Shown here in pieces: positions 45,870 through 54,118 of a DNA stretch of 64,000 nt. The DNA comes from JANQQJ01 sp046290575 (GTDB lineage: Bacteria; Pseudomonadota; Alphaproteobacteria; SMXS01): contig JBKAGX010000005.1 of assembly GCA_046290575.1 (NCBI GenBank), positions 143,350 through 207,349 of the forward strand. The letters are read 5' to 3'. The first letter of the stretch is position 1; every line of letters begins with the position of its first letter. The notes beneath the pieces were generated by a model that worked only from the letters and a program-made list of their open reading frames with translations, ran no database searches and was not told the origin of the DNA. The position numbers and the translations under genes are program-made.

Positions 45870-46517
45870 TTAGATTTCTTCAACTTTTTGAATCACCCGG
45901 CCGACGACCTCTATGTCGCTGTCCGGGTAAATCGGCAGATAGTCCGGGTCCGTGCTGCGGGGCTCCAGTCGTTCAGGCGGGCCGAGACGATAAGTCTTGA
46001 AGGTGGCGCGCCCCTCATGGCGGAACACATAGTGCCGGCCGTCTGACAGCGATCGATCATTCAGATCGACGATGATGGTGGCGCCTTCCTGGGCAATCTG
46101 GTTCATGCTGTTGCCCTGAACGCGCAGGGCGATGACGCTGCCGTGGCGATGCGCGACCGGAATCCATTTTTCCGCGTCTCCGGGCACATATGGGTCAGTT
46201 GTGTCGGCAAGTTCGCCGGCTGCGACCCAGCTGATCAACGGGGCCTCGACAATGCCGGTCCTGGATCGGCCAAGCTCCGGTACGGGCTCCGGGTCGCGGC
46301 CTGACAGCCATCCGACATCGACGTCCAGCGCGTCCGCGAGTTCGATCAGGTATCGCGGGCTGTCGACGCCGCCTGCCTCGAGTTGATTGATGGATTGCTG
46401 TTTGACCTCAGGCTTACCCAAAGCTGCCCGGCGCAGGCTGACCTGCCGCGCCAGTTCGGACTGGCTCCATGCTTTGGCCGTACGGGCCTGCGCGACGCGT
46501 TCTGCTAAAGATGACAT
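45870..46517 (-). CDS. CI/LexA-type phage repressor, S24 peptidase
   Basis: A 215-residue repressor. The N-terminal helix-turn-helix (about 4-65) reads RVAQARTAKAWSQSELARQV and EVKQQSINQLEAGGVDS. The C-terminal S24 domain has the self-cleavage site in SWVAAGELADT, the catalytic Ser in RVQGNSMNQIAQEG and Lys in ATFKTYR, so cleavage induced by RecA is plausible. The start is at 46517, next to its own promoter and operator. It is divergent from the early genes that begin at 46657, forming a lambda-like switch at the left end of the phage-like region. Confidence 0.9.
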   Translation of the reverse strand: MSSLAERVAQARTAKAWSQSELARQVSLRRAALGKPEVKQQSINQLEAGGVDSPRYLIELADALDVDVGWLSGRDPEPVPELGRSRTGIVEAPLISWVAAGELADTTDPYVPGDAEKWIPVAHRHGSVIALRVQGNSMNQIAQEGATIIVDLNDRSLSDGRHYVFRHEGRATFKTYRLGPPERLEPRSTDPDYLPIYPDSDIEVVGRVIQKVEEI

Positions 46518-46523
46518 AGCGTC

Positions 46524-46552
46524 CTTATACAAGAAATATTGTTTTATTGCAA
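46524..46552 (-). promoter_or_regulatory. Repressor promoter (PRM-like)
   Basis: TTGCAA (-35) and TATAAG (-10) on the minus strand are 17 bases apart and are overlapped by an operator at 46528-46543, implying autoregulation of the repressor. Confidence 0.6.
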
Positions 46553-46634
46553 GGATCTGACGTGGCCACCGGCAAAAAAACAAAAATATTAGTTGATAAC
46601 CATAGGTTGAAAGGCTATAACAAATTTTATTGTT
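46528..46634. promoter_or_regulatory. Three repressor operators
   Basis: Three 16-bp sites share the form (T/A)ACAA-N6-T(T/A)GTT: TACAAGAAATATTGTT (46528-46543), AACAAAAATATTAGTT (46579-46594) and AACAAATTTTATTGTT (46619-46634). Centre spacings are 51 and 40 bases. The first covers the leftward promoter; the other two overlap the -35 and the -10/start region of the rightward promoter. Confidence 0.65.
46593..46621 (+). promoter_or_regulatory. Rightward early promoter (PR-like)
   Basis: TTGATA, a 17-base spacer and TATAAC, near-consensus for σ70, 36 bases before the first early gene, with operators over both hexamers. Confidence 0.7.
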
Positions 46635-46656
46635 AATTTGATCAGGGGAGTACGCA

Positions 46657-46869
46657 TTGTCACAAAATTTGGGCCATCCATACAAAGGTCGCTGGAGCGA
46701 CGCCAAGCCAAGGTGCAGGCAGTGCTGGATTGTTCTGGTGGCCGGTAAGCCGCCCAGTCCCTGTTTTCGCGGCGGCTGCCGGTTCGAAACCAGGGCCGCA
46801 CTCTTTGAACCCGTAAGTCCGATCGCCTCGACCTTGGCTGGCGGAGACTTTTCGGAGGCCGGCCAATGA
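46657..46869 (+). CDS. Small Cys-rich early protein
   Basis: A 70-residue protein from a TTG with AGGGGAG 7 bases upstream, first gene of the rightward early transcript. Two Cys pairs, CRQC near residue 20 and CFRGGC near 36, could form a zinc finger. The stop overlaps the next start (ATGA). Function unknown; Cro-like or small regulatory proteins usually take this position. Confidence 0.6.
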   Translation: MSQNLGHPYKGRWSDAKPRCRQCWIVLVAGKPPSPCFRGGCRFETRAALFEPVSPIASTLAGGDFSEAGQ

Positions 46870-47408
46870 GTATGGCGGAGTCCCGGCTAGAGGCGGCGCG
46901 CCGGGCAAAGCGCGGTGAGGAAAAGCGCGTGCGGCGATTGTTGCGCACAGAGCGTGATGAGGCCAACCGCATCGAAAAACTTGGCCGGCCGGGTCCCACA
47001 CCACAGACCGCTAAAAGGTTGAAACCCCACGCCGTCGAAACCTTGCTTGATCGGGGCGTTATCGACGAATCGCAGGCCGGAATGCTTGATCAAATCGCAC
47101 GCGCCTATGGGCTGATCACCATGGGAACCGATGCGCGCATTTCCAGCTGGGAACGGGTTGACGGTGGCCGGTTGCCAACGGATTCTCTCCCGTCTGAAGT
47201 GCGATTGCTGCGCCACTACGCCGCGTGGTGGGACCGGCTTAGCGAGTATGGCCTTCAGCGCAGTATGTCGGTGATTATTGATGTGGCGGTCGATGGCGTC
47301 AGTCTGAACGATCTGGCGCGGGCGCGGCGAATGGATAAACGAACGGCAAAACGCCTGCTGATTCAGGGGCTCGATTGCTGGGCCGACGCCGGCAGGCAGC
47401 GCCGCTGA
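46866..47408 (+). CDS. Putative phage early regulatory protein
   Basis: A 180-residue protein, coupled to the gene before it. The N-terminus is charged and helical (EAARRAKRGEEKRVRRLLRT). The C-terminal part (VDGVSLNDLARARRMDKRTA, KRLLIQGLDCWADA) looks like a helix-turn-helix. The pattern resembles DUF6456-type alphaproteobacterial phage regulators, but I cannot confirm the family. An activator or antiterminator role is likely from position. Confidence 0.55.
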   Translation: MSMAESRLEAARRAKRGEEKRVRRLLRTERDEANRIEKLGRPGPTPQTAKRLKPHAVETLLDRGVIDESQAGMLDQIARAYGLITMGTDARISSWERVDGGRLPTDSLPSEVRLLRHYAAWWDRLSEYGLQRSMSVIIDVAVDGVSLNDLARARRMDKRTAKRLLIQGLDCWADAGRQRR

Positions 47409-47412
47409 CCTC

Positions 47413-47961
47413 TTAGTTTAGCGCCGTACCGAATTTTCCACTCAAATCCTTGATGGCGCTTCGAACGCCATCAAGGCCCGGGTGAATGCGCAAGGCTTCT
47501 TCGAATGCAATCAATGCGCCGGCGTCGTCGCCGCGTCGCAGGCAGATTTGCGCAAAGCCCGACAGCGCCCCGAAATGGCGCGGCTCCAGCCGCAAGGTCG
47601 CGGCAATATCCCCGGCGCTGTCCTCGTCGCGGTCCATCAGAAAATAGAGTGTTGCGCGCTTGTTCCAGGCTTCGGCCCAGTCAGGGAAGCTCTGAATCAG
47701 GCCATCAAGCACCCGCTCGGCAACCTCATAAGATCCCGCGCTCATCATCCGCAGCGCCCGGGCCATCTCCTCCGCCGCCTGCGGGTTCTCATGCGCGGTC
47801 CACACACTCCAGATCATGGATTCGGTTTCTGCCGCGGCGCGGGATGGCGGCTCTTCGCACAGGTCTTGAAACAGCCGGTCGAGAATCTCCGATGCATTCG
47901 GCGCCGGGCTTCTGTCGCTGGCGGTCAGGATCAGATCCAGGATGTCGCGGTGTTGGGTCAA
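47413..47961 (-). CDS. Tetratricopeptide-repeat protein
   Basis: A 182-residue soluble protein from a TTG at 47961 (AGGGGA upstream). TPR units are seen at about 97-165: AERVLDGLIQSFPDWAEAWN, SAGDIAATLRLEPRHFGALS and GDDAGALIAFEEALRIHPGL. A protein-interaction role is likely; its partner is unknown. It ends 4 bases from the convergent early gene. Confidence 0.8.
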   Translation of the reverse strand: MTQHRDILDLILTASDRSPAPNASEILDRLFQDLCEEPPSRAAAETESMIWSVWTAHENPQAAEEMARALRMMSAGSYEVAERVLDGLIQSFPDWAEAWNKRATLYFLMDRDEDSAGDIAATLRLEPRHFGALSGFAQICLRRGDDAGALIAFEEALRIHPGLDGVRSAIKDLSGKFGTALN

Positions 47962-48186
47962 GGATAGCTTTCCCCTAGCGTGGGCAGGTTCGTACTCTTG
48001 TGAAGCATAGGCGTTAGCGAAAGGGAAGGGCGGAAAAATCTGCGGTCCATCGAAAAACAGGTCTGCATTCAGCCTGTTATGATGACCACCGGTTAAGGTG
48101 ATTGGACGATCGACACCAGCAAGGGTAGGTTTAGGACAAGCTCATATTCCTGCGCATGGCGGACAGCAAAGGCGCATCGCAACTGC

Positions 48187-49041
48187 CTAAATGTCCCATT
48201 CCGGAATAGGATCTTTTATGAGGTGGCGGAACCGTTGGGCAAGTACTGAGAGATACTCAACGACAGCTTCTGGCACATCAGCTCGGCCCGCGGGTTGTAC
48301 TGCGCGTTTATATAGAAGTGCCTTAGCAGGAGTTTCGAAAGACTTTGGAACCAAACCCCTTGCTGTTTTCCAATATTTGCGCCTTCTCAGTTGGTCTAGC
48401 GCGCGACTGGTTAGTCTTGGGGGCCGTAGTCCATCAGGAGTGACATTGCTTTCAAGTTTCGTTCTTATCTCAATTGGTTTGATGCCCAAGAATGCTTCTA
48501 GAGACTGGGTCCCTGCACGCAAGTCGTTCCGGAATCGTTCTGATATCAATACCAGTACATTTTCCTTAGGAAACCTATCTAAATAGCATCCCAAGTTGGT
48601 TGCATAGTCACTGATGCTCAGATATGCGGGCTTCTGAATTACGGCGTTTTTTAAGGGCGGCCAATCGGGCCAGTGCCTTACCGAAAAATTGTAGTGGCTA
48701 ACCAACCGGTCTAATGGGTTGCGGACAATGTAAATGAACTTGGCGTCTGGATTGTATGAAAAAATCCGTCTGGCTACACCGGGCGTGAACGGAAGCTGAC
48801 TGTATCCTATGGATGCCTCGCCACAGAGTTTGCCGGGCTCAAACAGCGCTTCATAGGAATCGACGTCCCACCACTTCGGTTCAAAGAGCGGCGCACCAAG
48901 CTCATAGTTTTCTTTCAAGAGGAAATGAGCCGGTTCTTTCACGGCAGACATTGATACTTCTGGACTATGCTTTAGTAAGTCGTAAAGCGCTGTTGTACCA
49001 GATTTCATGGCCCCAATTATGAAGAAGTCGACTTTGAACAT
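48187..49041 (-). CDS. Sulfotransferase
   Basis: PAPS-dependent sulfotransferase of 284 residues, using the ATG at 49041; a longer frame to 49119 would overlap the divergent gene. The 5'-phosphosulfate loop is FFIIGAMKSGTTALYDLLK near residues 5-23 and the 3'-phosphate motif is YIVRNPLDRLVSHYNFS near 105-121, with KENVLVLISERFRND. The gene is visibly AT-richer than the chromosome to the left. It lies, in antisense, just before the phage structural genes, as a cargo gene would. The 225 bases downstream of its stop (47962-48186) hold nothing recognisable. Confidence 0.88.
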   Translation of the reverse strand: MFKVDFFIIGAMKSGTTALYDLLKHSPEVSMSAVKEPAHFLLKENYELGAPLFEPKWWDVDSYEALFEPGKLCGEASIGYSQLPFTPGVARRIFSYNPDAKFIYIVRNPLDRLVSHYNFSVRHWPDWPPLKNAVIQKPAYLSISDYATNLGCYLDRFPKENVLVLISERFRNDLRAGTQSLEAFLGIKPIEIRTKLESNVTPDGLRPPRLTSRALDQLRRRKYWKTARGLVPKSFETPAKALLYKRAVQPAGRADVPEAVVEYLSVLAQRFRHLIKDPIPEWDI

Positions 49042-49077
49042 CGGACTGTTTCTGATGACCTTATTTTGAGGTAGTAA

Positions 49078-49569
49078 ATGGCTAATGGTAGCACACTCAT
49101 AGCATTTGGCGCGCTCCATAACGAGCCGCCGCTTTCTAGTTTTGCGACGTTGGATTTAAGAGGTCAGCATCCTGTGTTGGACTTCGATGATTTGATAGAC
49201 GAGGCTGCAGTGTTTTCAGCCGTTATGCCTCAGCATTATCATGGCGGTGGCGTCATAGTTTATCTGCATTACTCAATGACCACAGCCACAGCAGGTGACA
49301 TAGGCTGGAACATCGCATTCGAACGCATCGGCGACCAACAGCAGAATTTGGATAGCGAAGGGTTCGCGCCAGCCAACAGCGTCAATGGCGTAAGCGTGCC
49401 ATCTTCTAGCGGTTTAGTATCTGTTGTATCCGTCGTATTTGCCCATGGCGCAGATATGGATTTCGTCGGCGCCGGTGAGAAATTTCGTGTGAGGATCATG
49501 CGCAGCGCTTCTAGCGATTCAGCTATAGGCGACGCTGAACTGCACGCTGTTGAAATTCGGGAATCCTAG
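49078..49569 (+). CDS. Putative phage structural protein
   Basis: A 163-residue β-rich, Ser/Ala-rich protein with no recognised family (SALHNE-type start, then GGGVIVYLHYSMTTATAGDI, and a C-terminal FRVRIMRSASSDSA). A GAGGT site precedes the ATG. It overlaps the start of the LamG gene by one base, so it probably forms part of the same tail or fibre module. It is divergent from the sulfotransferase (36-base gap). Confidence 0.6.
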   Translation: MANGSTLIAFGALHNEPPLSSFATLDLRGQHPVLDFDDLIDEAAVFSAVMPQHYHGGGVIVYLHYSMTTATAGDIGWNIAFERIGDQQQNLDSEGFAPANSVNGVSVPSSSGLVSVVSVVFAHGADMDFVGAGEKFRVRIMRSASSDSAIGDAELHAVEIRES

Positions 49570-50900
49570 TGGCCTACGACTTTCTGGGAACTGGTGGAAA
49601 TGGCCCTGGGGGATCAAGCAAAGGTGCACTTGTTTACCAAAACCAGACGCACTATCGCAGTATTACGGCGTTTACGGTGGCTGGGTGGGTCAATATCGAT
49701 GAATGGGGCGATGGTGCCGTTTGGACAACTTGGGAGTGGGGCGGCGGCAATCGAGGCTTCCTTTTCTGGGTTGATCCTGTTGCCTTTTTCAGTGGTAGGA
49801 CGAATGCAATTACTTGGGCATTGAGCAATGCGAATGGTGGCAACTTTCAATTGGAAAGTGCAACCAATGCGCTGAGCACTTCTGTAGGATGGCAGCATGT
49901 AGCCGCATCATATAAGGCCGATGATGTGAGTGGGGCGCGCCTATATGTTGATGGGATCGAGGACAACAATAGTCCGGCATCTACCGTTGGGATCTTGGAT
50001 AGTGGTGTGGAGCCAAGATTAGTAGCTATTGGAGATGAGGGCCACGCAACCAACGCCCGTAGCCTCAACGGCCAGCTAGCGGAAATCGCGACCTGGAACC
50101 GGGTTCTTGAACCTGATGAAATAGCGGCGCTGGCAAAGGGTTTCAGCCCTCTGTGTTTCCCGCAAGCGATGATGGACTATTGGCCGCTGGTTGCCGATAC
50201 CAACGCTCGGATCACCGGCGAGACCGCGACCGTCTATGGCACCGTGACCAAGACGGATCACCCCCCGATCTTCATGCCACATGCATCGCATGTTGGTATG
50301 CCTGTTGCGCAGACGATGGACCTGTCGTCGGCACTCGCCGCCCGCCATGGCGCGGCCCTGGCCCCCGACACCGTGTTGGCGCCGGCCGCCTCGCTGGCGG
50401 CGACACCCATGGTGGATTTTCCAGCGCAAATATCTGCGCGGGACCAGATAACGCTACGAGCGGGGTCCCGTGGACGGTGCGGCACCGTCCAGGTGGAGGC
50501 CGGCGCGGACCTGGCGCATATATTGGACTTCACTGCTGTAGGCGGTTCCCTGATAGAACTGGCCTTATCCTTGGCGCTTCGGCCCGGTGACGACATCTCG
50601 TTTGGCCGTGGGTTTGATGGTCAGGTCAGTTTTTCAACCGCGCCTGCAGTGCAAAACCTCGCCACGGTCGAATTAGAGCCAGCTATGTCTTTGGCTGCGG
50701 CTCAGGCTCTCAAAAGCGCGGCGGGGATTGCCCATTGGGACCAGATCGCGCTTGCCGCGACCCTGGGCGAGGCCGTGGCTTCTGCGTTGGTGAATCCGGG
50801 TCAGCTCGTCACGGTCAAAGTGCGCAATCAGACTATTACTGTTGAAGCCGGCGAGCAGGCCGTTGGCGGCAACCAGATCATCCGCATCGATTCAGTTTAA
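49569..50900 (+). CDS. LamG-domain phage fibre/adhesin-like protein
   Basis: A 443-residue protein from a GTG. Residues 30-195 form a concanavalin/LamG jelly-roll: AFTVAGWVNIDEWGDGAVWT, GWQHVAASYKADDVSGARLY, VDGIEDNN, LNGQLAEIATWNRVLEPDEI. The second half is Ala-rich with repeated ALAARHGAAL-type stretches. LamG domains in phage clusters usually sit on receptor-binding fibres and bind glycans. There is no signal peptide, as expected for a virion protein. The first half is AT-richer than the second (change near 50050), which suggests a recombinant. Confidence 0.75.
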   Translation: MAYDFLGTGGNGPGGSSKGALVYQNQTHYRSITAFTVAGWVNIDEWGDGAVWTTWEWGGGNRGFLFWVDPVAFFSGRTNAITWALSNANGGNFQLESATNALSTSVGWQHVAASYKADDVSGARLYVDGIEDNNSPASTVGILDSGVEPRLVAIGDEGHATNARSLNGQLAEIATWNRVLEPDEIAALAKGFSPLCFPQAMMDYWPLVADTNARITGETATVYGTVTKTDHPPIFMPHASHVGMPVAQTMDLSSALAARHGAALAPDTVLAPAASLAATPMVDFPAQISARDQITLRAGSRGRCGTVQVEAGADLAHILDFTAVGGSLIELALSLALRPGDDISFGRGFDGQVSFSTAPAVQNLATVELEPAMSLAAAQALKSAAGIAHWDQIALAATLGEAVASALVNPGQLVTVKVRNQTITVEAGEQAVGGNQIIRIDSV

Positions 50901-50911
50901 AAGGACGTTTC

Positions 50912-51469
50912 ATGAAACAGGACATCGGCGCCGTGCTCGGCGCGGACGCGGCTTTGCTGCGCCAGGGCCAGGTCGTTCAGGCCACGGGCTTTAAGAATTC
51001 GTACACTATTGAGTGCATCCGGGATGGTGCGCTGGTCTGGCGTGAGGCGGTAGACAATCTGGTCGTCAGTGAAGGGCTTGATGAAATCCTCGACAAGTTC
51101 TGGCGGGGGTCCGCCTATTCGGCGTCGCATCATGTCGGCCTGGCAGACGGCACACCCACCGGCGCGGCTGGCGACACCATGGCCAGCCATCCGGGTTGGA
51201 CCGAGATCACGGCCTTCACCGAGGGGGCTCGGCCTGCGCTAACCCTGGGGACCGTGAGCGGCCAGTCCGTGGATAATTCTGCTGCTAAGGCATCGTTCAC
51301 CATCAATGCGTCAGCCACTGTAGGCGGCGCGTTCGTTGCAACAGACGCGGCGAAGGGCGGAACCACGGGCACGCTGATCGGGATTGCGGCATTTTCCGGT
51401 GGTGACCGGGCGGTCCAGTCGGGAGACACAGTCAATGTGACCGTCACGCTGACGGCGCAGACGGCCTAG
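50912..51469 (+). CDS. Phage structural protein, unknown family
   Basis: A 185-residue protein with AAGGA before the ATG. Seen: FKNSYTIECIRDGALVWREA, VDNLVVSEGLDEILDKFWRG and SHHVGLADGTPTGAAGDTM, then a β-rich Thr/Ala C-terminus. This pattern (a short linker to a tail-fibre repeat) occurs in siphophage tail genes, but no firm family is known to me. Confidence 0.6.
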   Translation: MKQDIGAVLGADAALLRQGQVVQATGFKNSYTIECIRDGALVWREAVDNLVVSEGLDEILDKFWRGSAYSASHHVGLADGTPTGAAGDTMASHPGWTEITAFTEGARPALTLGTVSGQSVDNSAAKASFTINASATVGGAFVATDAAKGGTTGTLIGIAAFSGGDRAVQSGDTVNVTVTLTAQTA

Positions 51470-51483
51470 CACAGCGTTTGACA

Positions 51484-51759
51484 ATGAACGTTTTTGCCAA
51501 GGACCCGTCGGCCGTGGTGGCGTTCACCCACGACTGGGCTGACAGTTATCTGCAGACCGATGAAACGCTGTTGCAAAGCACCTGGTCTGTTGATCCTGCG
51601 GGGCTTTCGATCGATGCCAGCAGCCACACGGCCGCTCGTGCCTCGGTGACACTTTCCGGTGGAACAGCAGGCGCTATCTACCGCGTGAGCAACCGTGTCA
51701 CAACGTCCGACAACCGGGTTGAGGAGCGCGCCATTGCGATCCGCGTTCAGCAACGATAG
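51484..51759 (+). CDS. Phage fibre-tail adaptor-like protein
   Basis: A 91-residue protein (FAKDPSAVVAFTHDWADSYL, then TWSVDPAGLSID and YRVSNRVTTSDNRVEERAIA). The DP...DW(A)..YL then W..P..L.. plan is that of small phage fibre-tail adaptor/head-tail proteins. A TTG two codons upstream (51478) is an alternative start; neither has a clear ribosome site. Confidence 0.6.
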   Translation: MNVFAKDPSAVVAFTHDWADSYLQTDETLLQSTWSVDPAGLSIDASSHTAARASVTLSGGTAGAIYRVSNRVTTSDNRVEERAIAIRVQQR

Positions 51760-51761
51760 CA

Positions 51762-52247
51762 GTGGCCGGCTCCAGGCGGTTCACCAAAGCCAAGAGGGAA
51801 CTTTTTCTGGGGGTCCTTCAAGAGACATGCAATGTCAGCCGGGCCGCCATTGCCGCAGGTGTATCACGCAGCGCAGCCTACGCGTGCCGGCACCGGGACG
51901 AGTCGTTCGCCAGAGCCTGGGACGAAGCGATCGATGCAGCACTGGATGGCCTGGAAGAAGAGTTGCTGCGCAGGGCGCGCGAGGGCGTGGAAAAACCGGT
52001 CCACTATCAGGGAAAGTTGATTGCCAGCACCCGGAACTATTCGGATCAGCTGGCGATGTTTCTTCTGAAAGCGCGCCGGCCCGAGGTGTTCGGTGACAGT
52101 GGCGGCGGAGGCGGCTTCGGGGGCTCGGTCCTGCGAGAAGCCCGGGCAAGTCTTGAACGCAAGCTCGCTGGCCTCGCTGCCGGCGGACAAGCGCCTGCTG
52201 TTTTTGAACAGTCTGACAGACCTGGAAGCAGCGATCCTGTTGCATGA
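51762..52247 (+). CDS. Small terminase-like DNA-binding protein
   Basis: A 161-residue protein from a GTG at 51762. The N-terminal helix-turn-helix (FLGVLQETCNVSRAAIAAGV, then SRSAAYACRHRDESFARAWD) is the small-terminase layout. The C-terminus is Gly/Ala-rich and its coding region overlaps the start of the large terminase by up to 155 bases. In GTA clusters the equivalent is the gene before the large terminase (g1). Confidence 0.75.
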   Translation: MAGSRRFTKAKRELFLGVLQETCNVSRAAIAAGVSRSAAYACRHRDESFARAWDEAIDAALDGLEEELLRRAREGVEKPVHYQGKLIASTRNYSDQLAMFLLKARRPEVFGDSGGGGGFGGSVLREARASLERKLAGLAAGGQAPAVFEQSDRPGSSDPVA

Positions 52248-53442
52248 CTGGTCCTTCTGGGCCCGTGACGCACAAGCAGCGCCGCCGGGCGATTGGCGGG
52301 TTTGGCTCCTGCTGGCAGGCCGGGGATTCGGCAAGACTCGTGCGGGCGCCGAATGGGTGCGCGAACAGGCAAGGGATGGCGCGCGACGCATTGCGCTTGT
52401 CGCCCCAACGTCTGCCGATGCGCGTGACACCATGATTGAAGGCGAAAGCGGGTTGCTTGCGATCAGCCCTGATTGGGAGCGCCCGATGTGGGAGCCATCC
52501 AAACGGCGGCTAACATGGACAAATGGTGCAATCGCGACGGCTTATTCGGCGGATGAGCCGGACCGTTTACGCGGTCCGCAGCATGATGCCGCCTGGTGTG
52601 ACGAGGTTGCCGCCTGGCGCTACCCTGAAGCATGGGACATGCTGCAGCTTGGTTTGAGGTTGGGCGCTGATCCCCGCTGTGTGGTCACGACCACTCCTCG
52701 GCCCACACCGCTTGTTCGGATGCTTGTCGGCCGCTCGGATTGCGCGATCAGCCGGGGCAGCTCCTACGATAATGCCGCGAACCTTGCGCCTGCTTTTCTT
52801 GAGCAGATCGTGCGGCGCTATGAGGGTACACGGATTGGCCGTCAGGAGATTCACGCGGAGCTGCTGGAGGATGTGCCCGGCGCGCTCTGGCAGCAGGCGC
52901 AACTGGACACTCTGCGAACCGAGATTGTGCCGGCGTTGCAGCGAATCGTTGTGGCCGTTGACCCGCCCACAACGAGTGGGCCGACAGCCAATGAATGTGG
53001 AATTATCGTTGCGGGCGTGAGCGATGCGCGGCGGGTTTATGTTCTGGCGGATCGCTCGCTTGCAGGCAGCCCGCATGAATGGGCGCGCCAAGCTGTTGCA
53101 GCCTATCACACGCACGGAGCGGACCGGTTGGTTGCGGAAGTCAATCAGGGGGGTGATATGATTGAAGCCCTGGTCCGGCAGGTCGACCCTGATTTGGCCT
53201 ATAAGGCGGTGCATGCGCGGCATGGCAAGAAGGTTCGGGCTGAACCCGTCGCAGCGCTATACGAACAGAACCGCGTTTTTCATGCTGGCCGGTTTTCTGC
53301 GCTGGAAGATCAGATGTGTGCATTTAGCACGGCGGCTGGTTGGACGGGCAGTGGATCCCCGGACCGAGTCGATGCTCTGGTGTGGGCGATATCAGACCTG
53401 CTGCCAAACCGCGGTGCAGGGCCAGCGATGCGTTGTCTGTAG
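52093..53442 (+). CDS. Large terminase, GTA/phage packaging ATPase
   Basis: DNA-packaging motor, 449 residues from a GTG; the first 40 residues may be over-predicted because they overlap the previous gene. The ATPase has Walker A LLLAGRGFGKTRAGAEWVRE near residues 74-93, the Walker B region LRGPQHDAAWCDEVAAW near 160, and coupling motif CVVTTTPRPTP. The nuclease domain shows VVAVDPPTT (first Asp), and RVDALVWAISDLL (last Asp). The gene looks complete and close to the GTA type (g2). A hairpin 30 bases after the stop is followed by a 650-base interruption before the portal gene, which is unusual. Confidence 0.9.
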   Translation: MTVAAEAASGARSCEKPGQVLNASSLASLPADKRLLFLNSLTDLEAAILLHDWSFWARDAQAAPPGDWRVWLLLAGRGFGKTRAGAEWVREQARDGARRIALVAPTSADARDTMIEGESGLLAISPDWERPMWEPSKRRLTWTNGAIATAYSADEPDRLRGPQHDAAWCDEVAAWRYPEAWDMLQLGLRLGADPRCVVTTTPRPTPLVRMLVGRSDCAISRGSSYDNAANLAPAFLEQIVRRYEGTRIGRQEIHAELLEDVPGALWQQAQLDTLRTEIVPALQRIVVAVDPPTTSGPTANECGIIVAGVSDARRVYVLADRSLAGSPHEWARQAVAAYHTHGADRLVAEVNQGGDMIEALVRQVDPDLAYKAVHARHGKKVRAEPVAALYEQNRVFHAGRFSALEDQMCAFSTAAGWTGSGSPDRVDALVWAISDLLPNRGAGPAMRCL

Positions 53443-53821
53443 CGTCATCACGCTGCCCGGAAAAAAGAGTAGGGCGGCACAGTTAAAAAAACTGCACCGC
53501 CCATCAACCCCTTACCCGGCTAGGACTGGGCCGATTAGCTGTCCTGAGCCACCATCGCAATAGTGCTTGGGCCGGCAAAAAAGCGATGAAGGTAAAGGGA
53601 TTGTATGAATTCTATTGCCAAGCCCCTCTGCCGTCTTTGCGTTGGGCTTAAACCTCTGAACGTAGCCTCAACCAGAAGAAGTAAGCTTTGCATCAACGAA
53701 CTGTTTACAACTGGCACACTGCATAGGATTTGAAGCAAATGCAATAGGAATCGTATTCGACTCAGAATGTGATTTTCCGGATGGTTGGCCGCACCTTGGG
53801 TTGTGCCGGTGCTGCGCGTCG
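53443..53821. other. Interruption between terminase and portal genes
   Basis: About 380 AT-richer bases. They contain the hairpin described separately and no frame I would call a gene; a 42-codon plus-strand frame at 53605 has no ribosome site. It is the downstream part of the unit carrying the small membrane-protein gene. Confidence 0.4.
53472..53502. terminator. Hairpin after large terminase
   Basis: GGGCGG-CA-CAGTT pairs with AACTG-CA-CCGCCC with an internal mismatch. On the minus strand it is followed by TACTCTTTTTT, so it may end transcripts from both sides. Confidence 0.6.
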
Positions 53822-53971
53822 TCAGCGGCTGGAAGTGCCCAAATCGTGTGTGCGAAGAGGATGAAATTCTTCAATCGTTTCGGGCGGGTCGAGCAGACGT
53901 GCAAGTGGCACGGCTGCGAATCCCAAAGCGAACCCAACAACTAGAATTAACCCCAAGCCTCTGAGTGGCAT
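53822..53971 (-). CDS. Small membrane peptide inside the GTA-like cluster
   Basis: A 49-residue frame from an ATG at 53971 with GGAGAG 6 bases upstream. The N-terminus is one hydrophobic helix (MPLRGLGLILVVGFALGFAA) followed by a short polar tail. It runs against the structural genes. It is the shortest of the minus-strand secreted/membrane genes that interrupt the cluster. Confidence 0.55.
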   Translation of the reverse strand: MPLRGLGLILVVGFALGFAAVPLARLLDPPETIEEFHPLRTHDLGTSSR

Positions 53972-54118
53972 CAGCCGCTCTCCTCATCGAACAATCGTTA
54001 CTTTGACGAGCTGAATCGAGTCGTTCAACGACAAAATTGCCTTCATGAAAAAAAGCCTGTCGATTGGCGGAGACTTCGCCGGGGATCGGCTGTGCTGGCT
54101 AACAGAATTGGAAACCTA

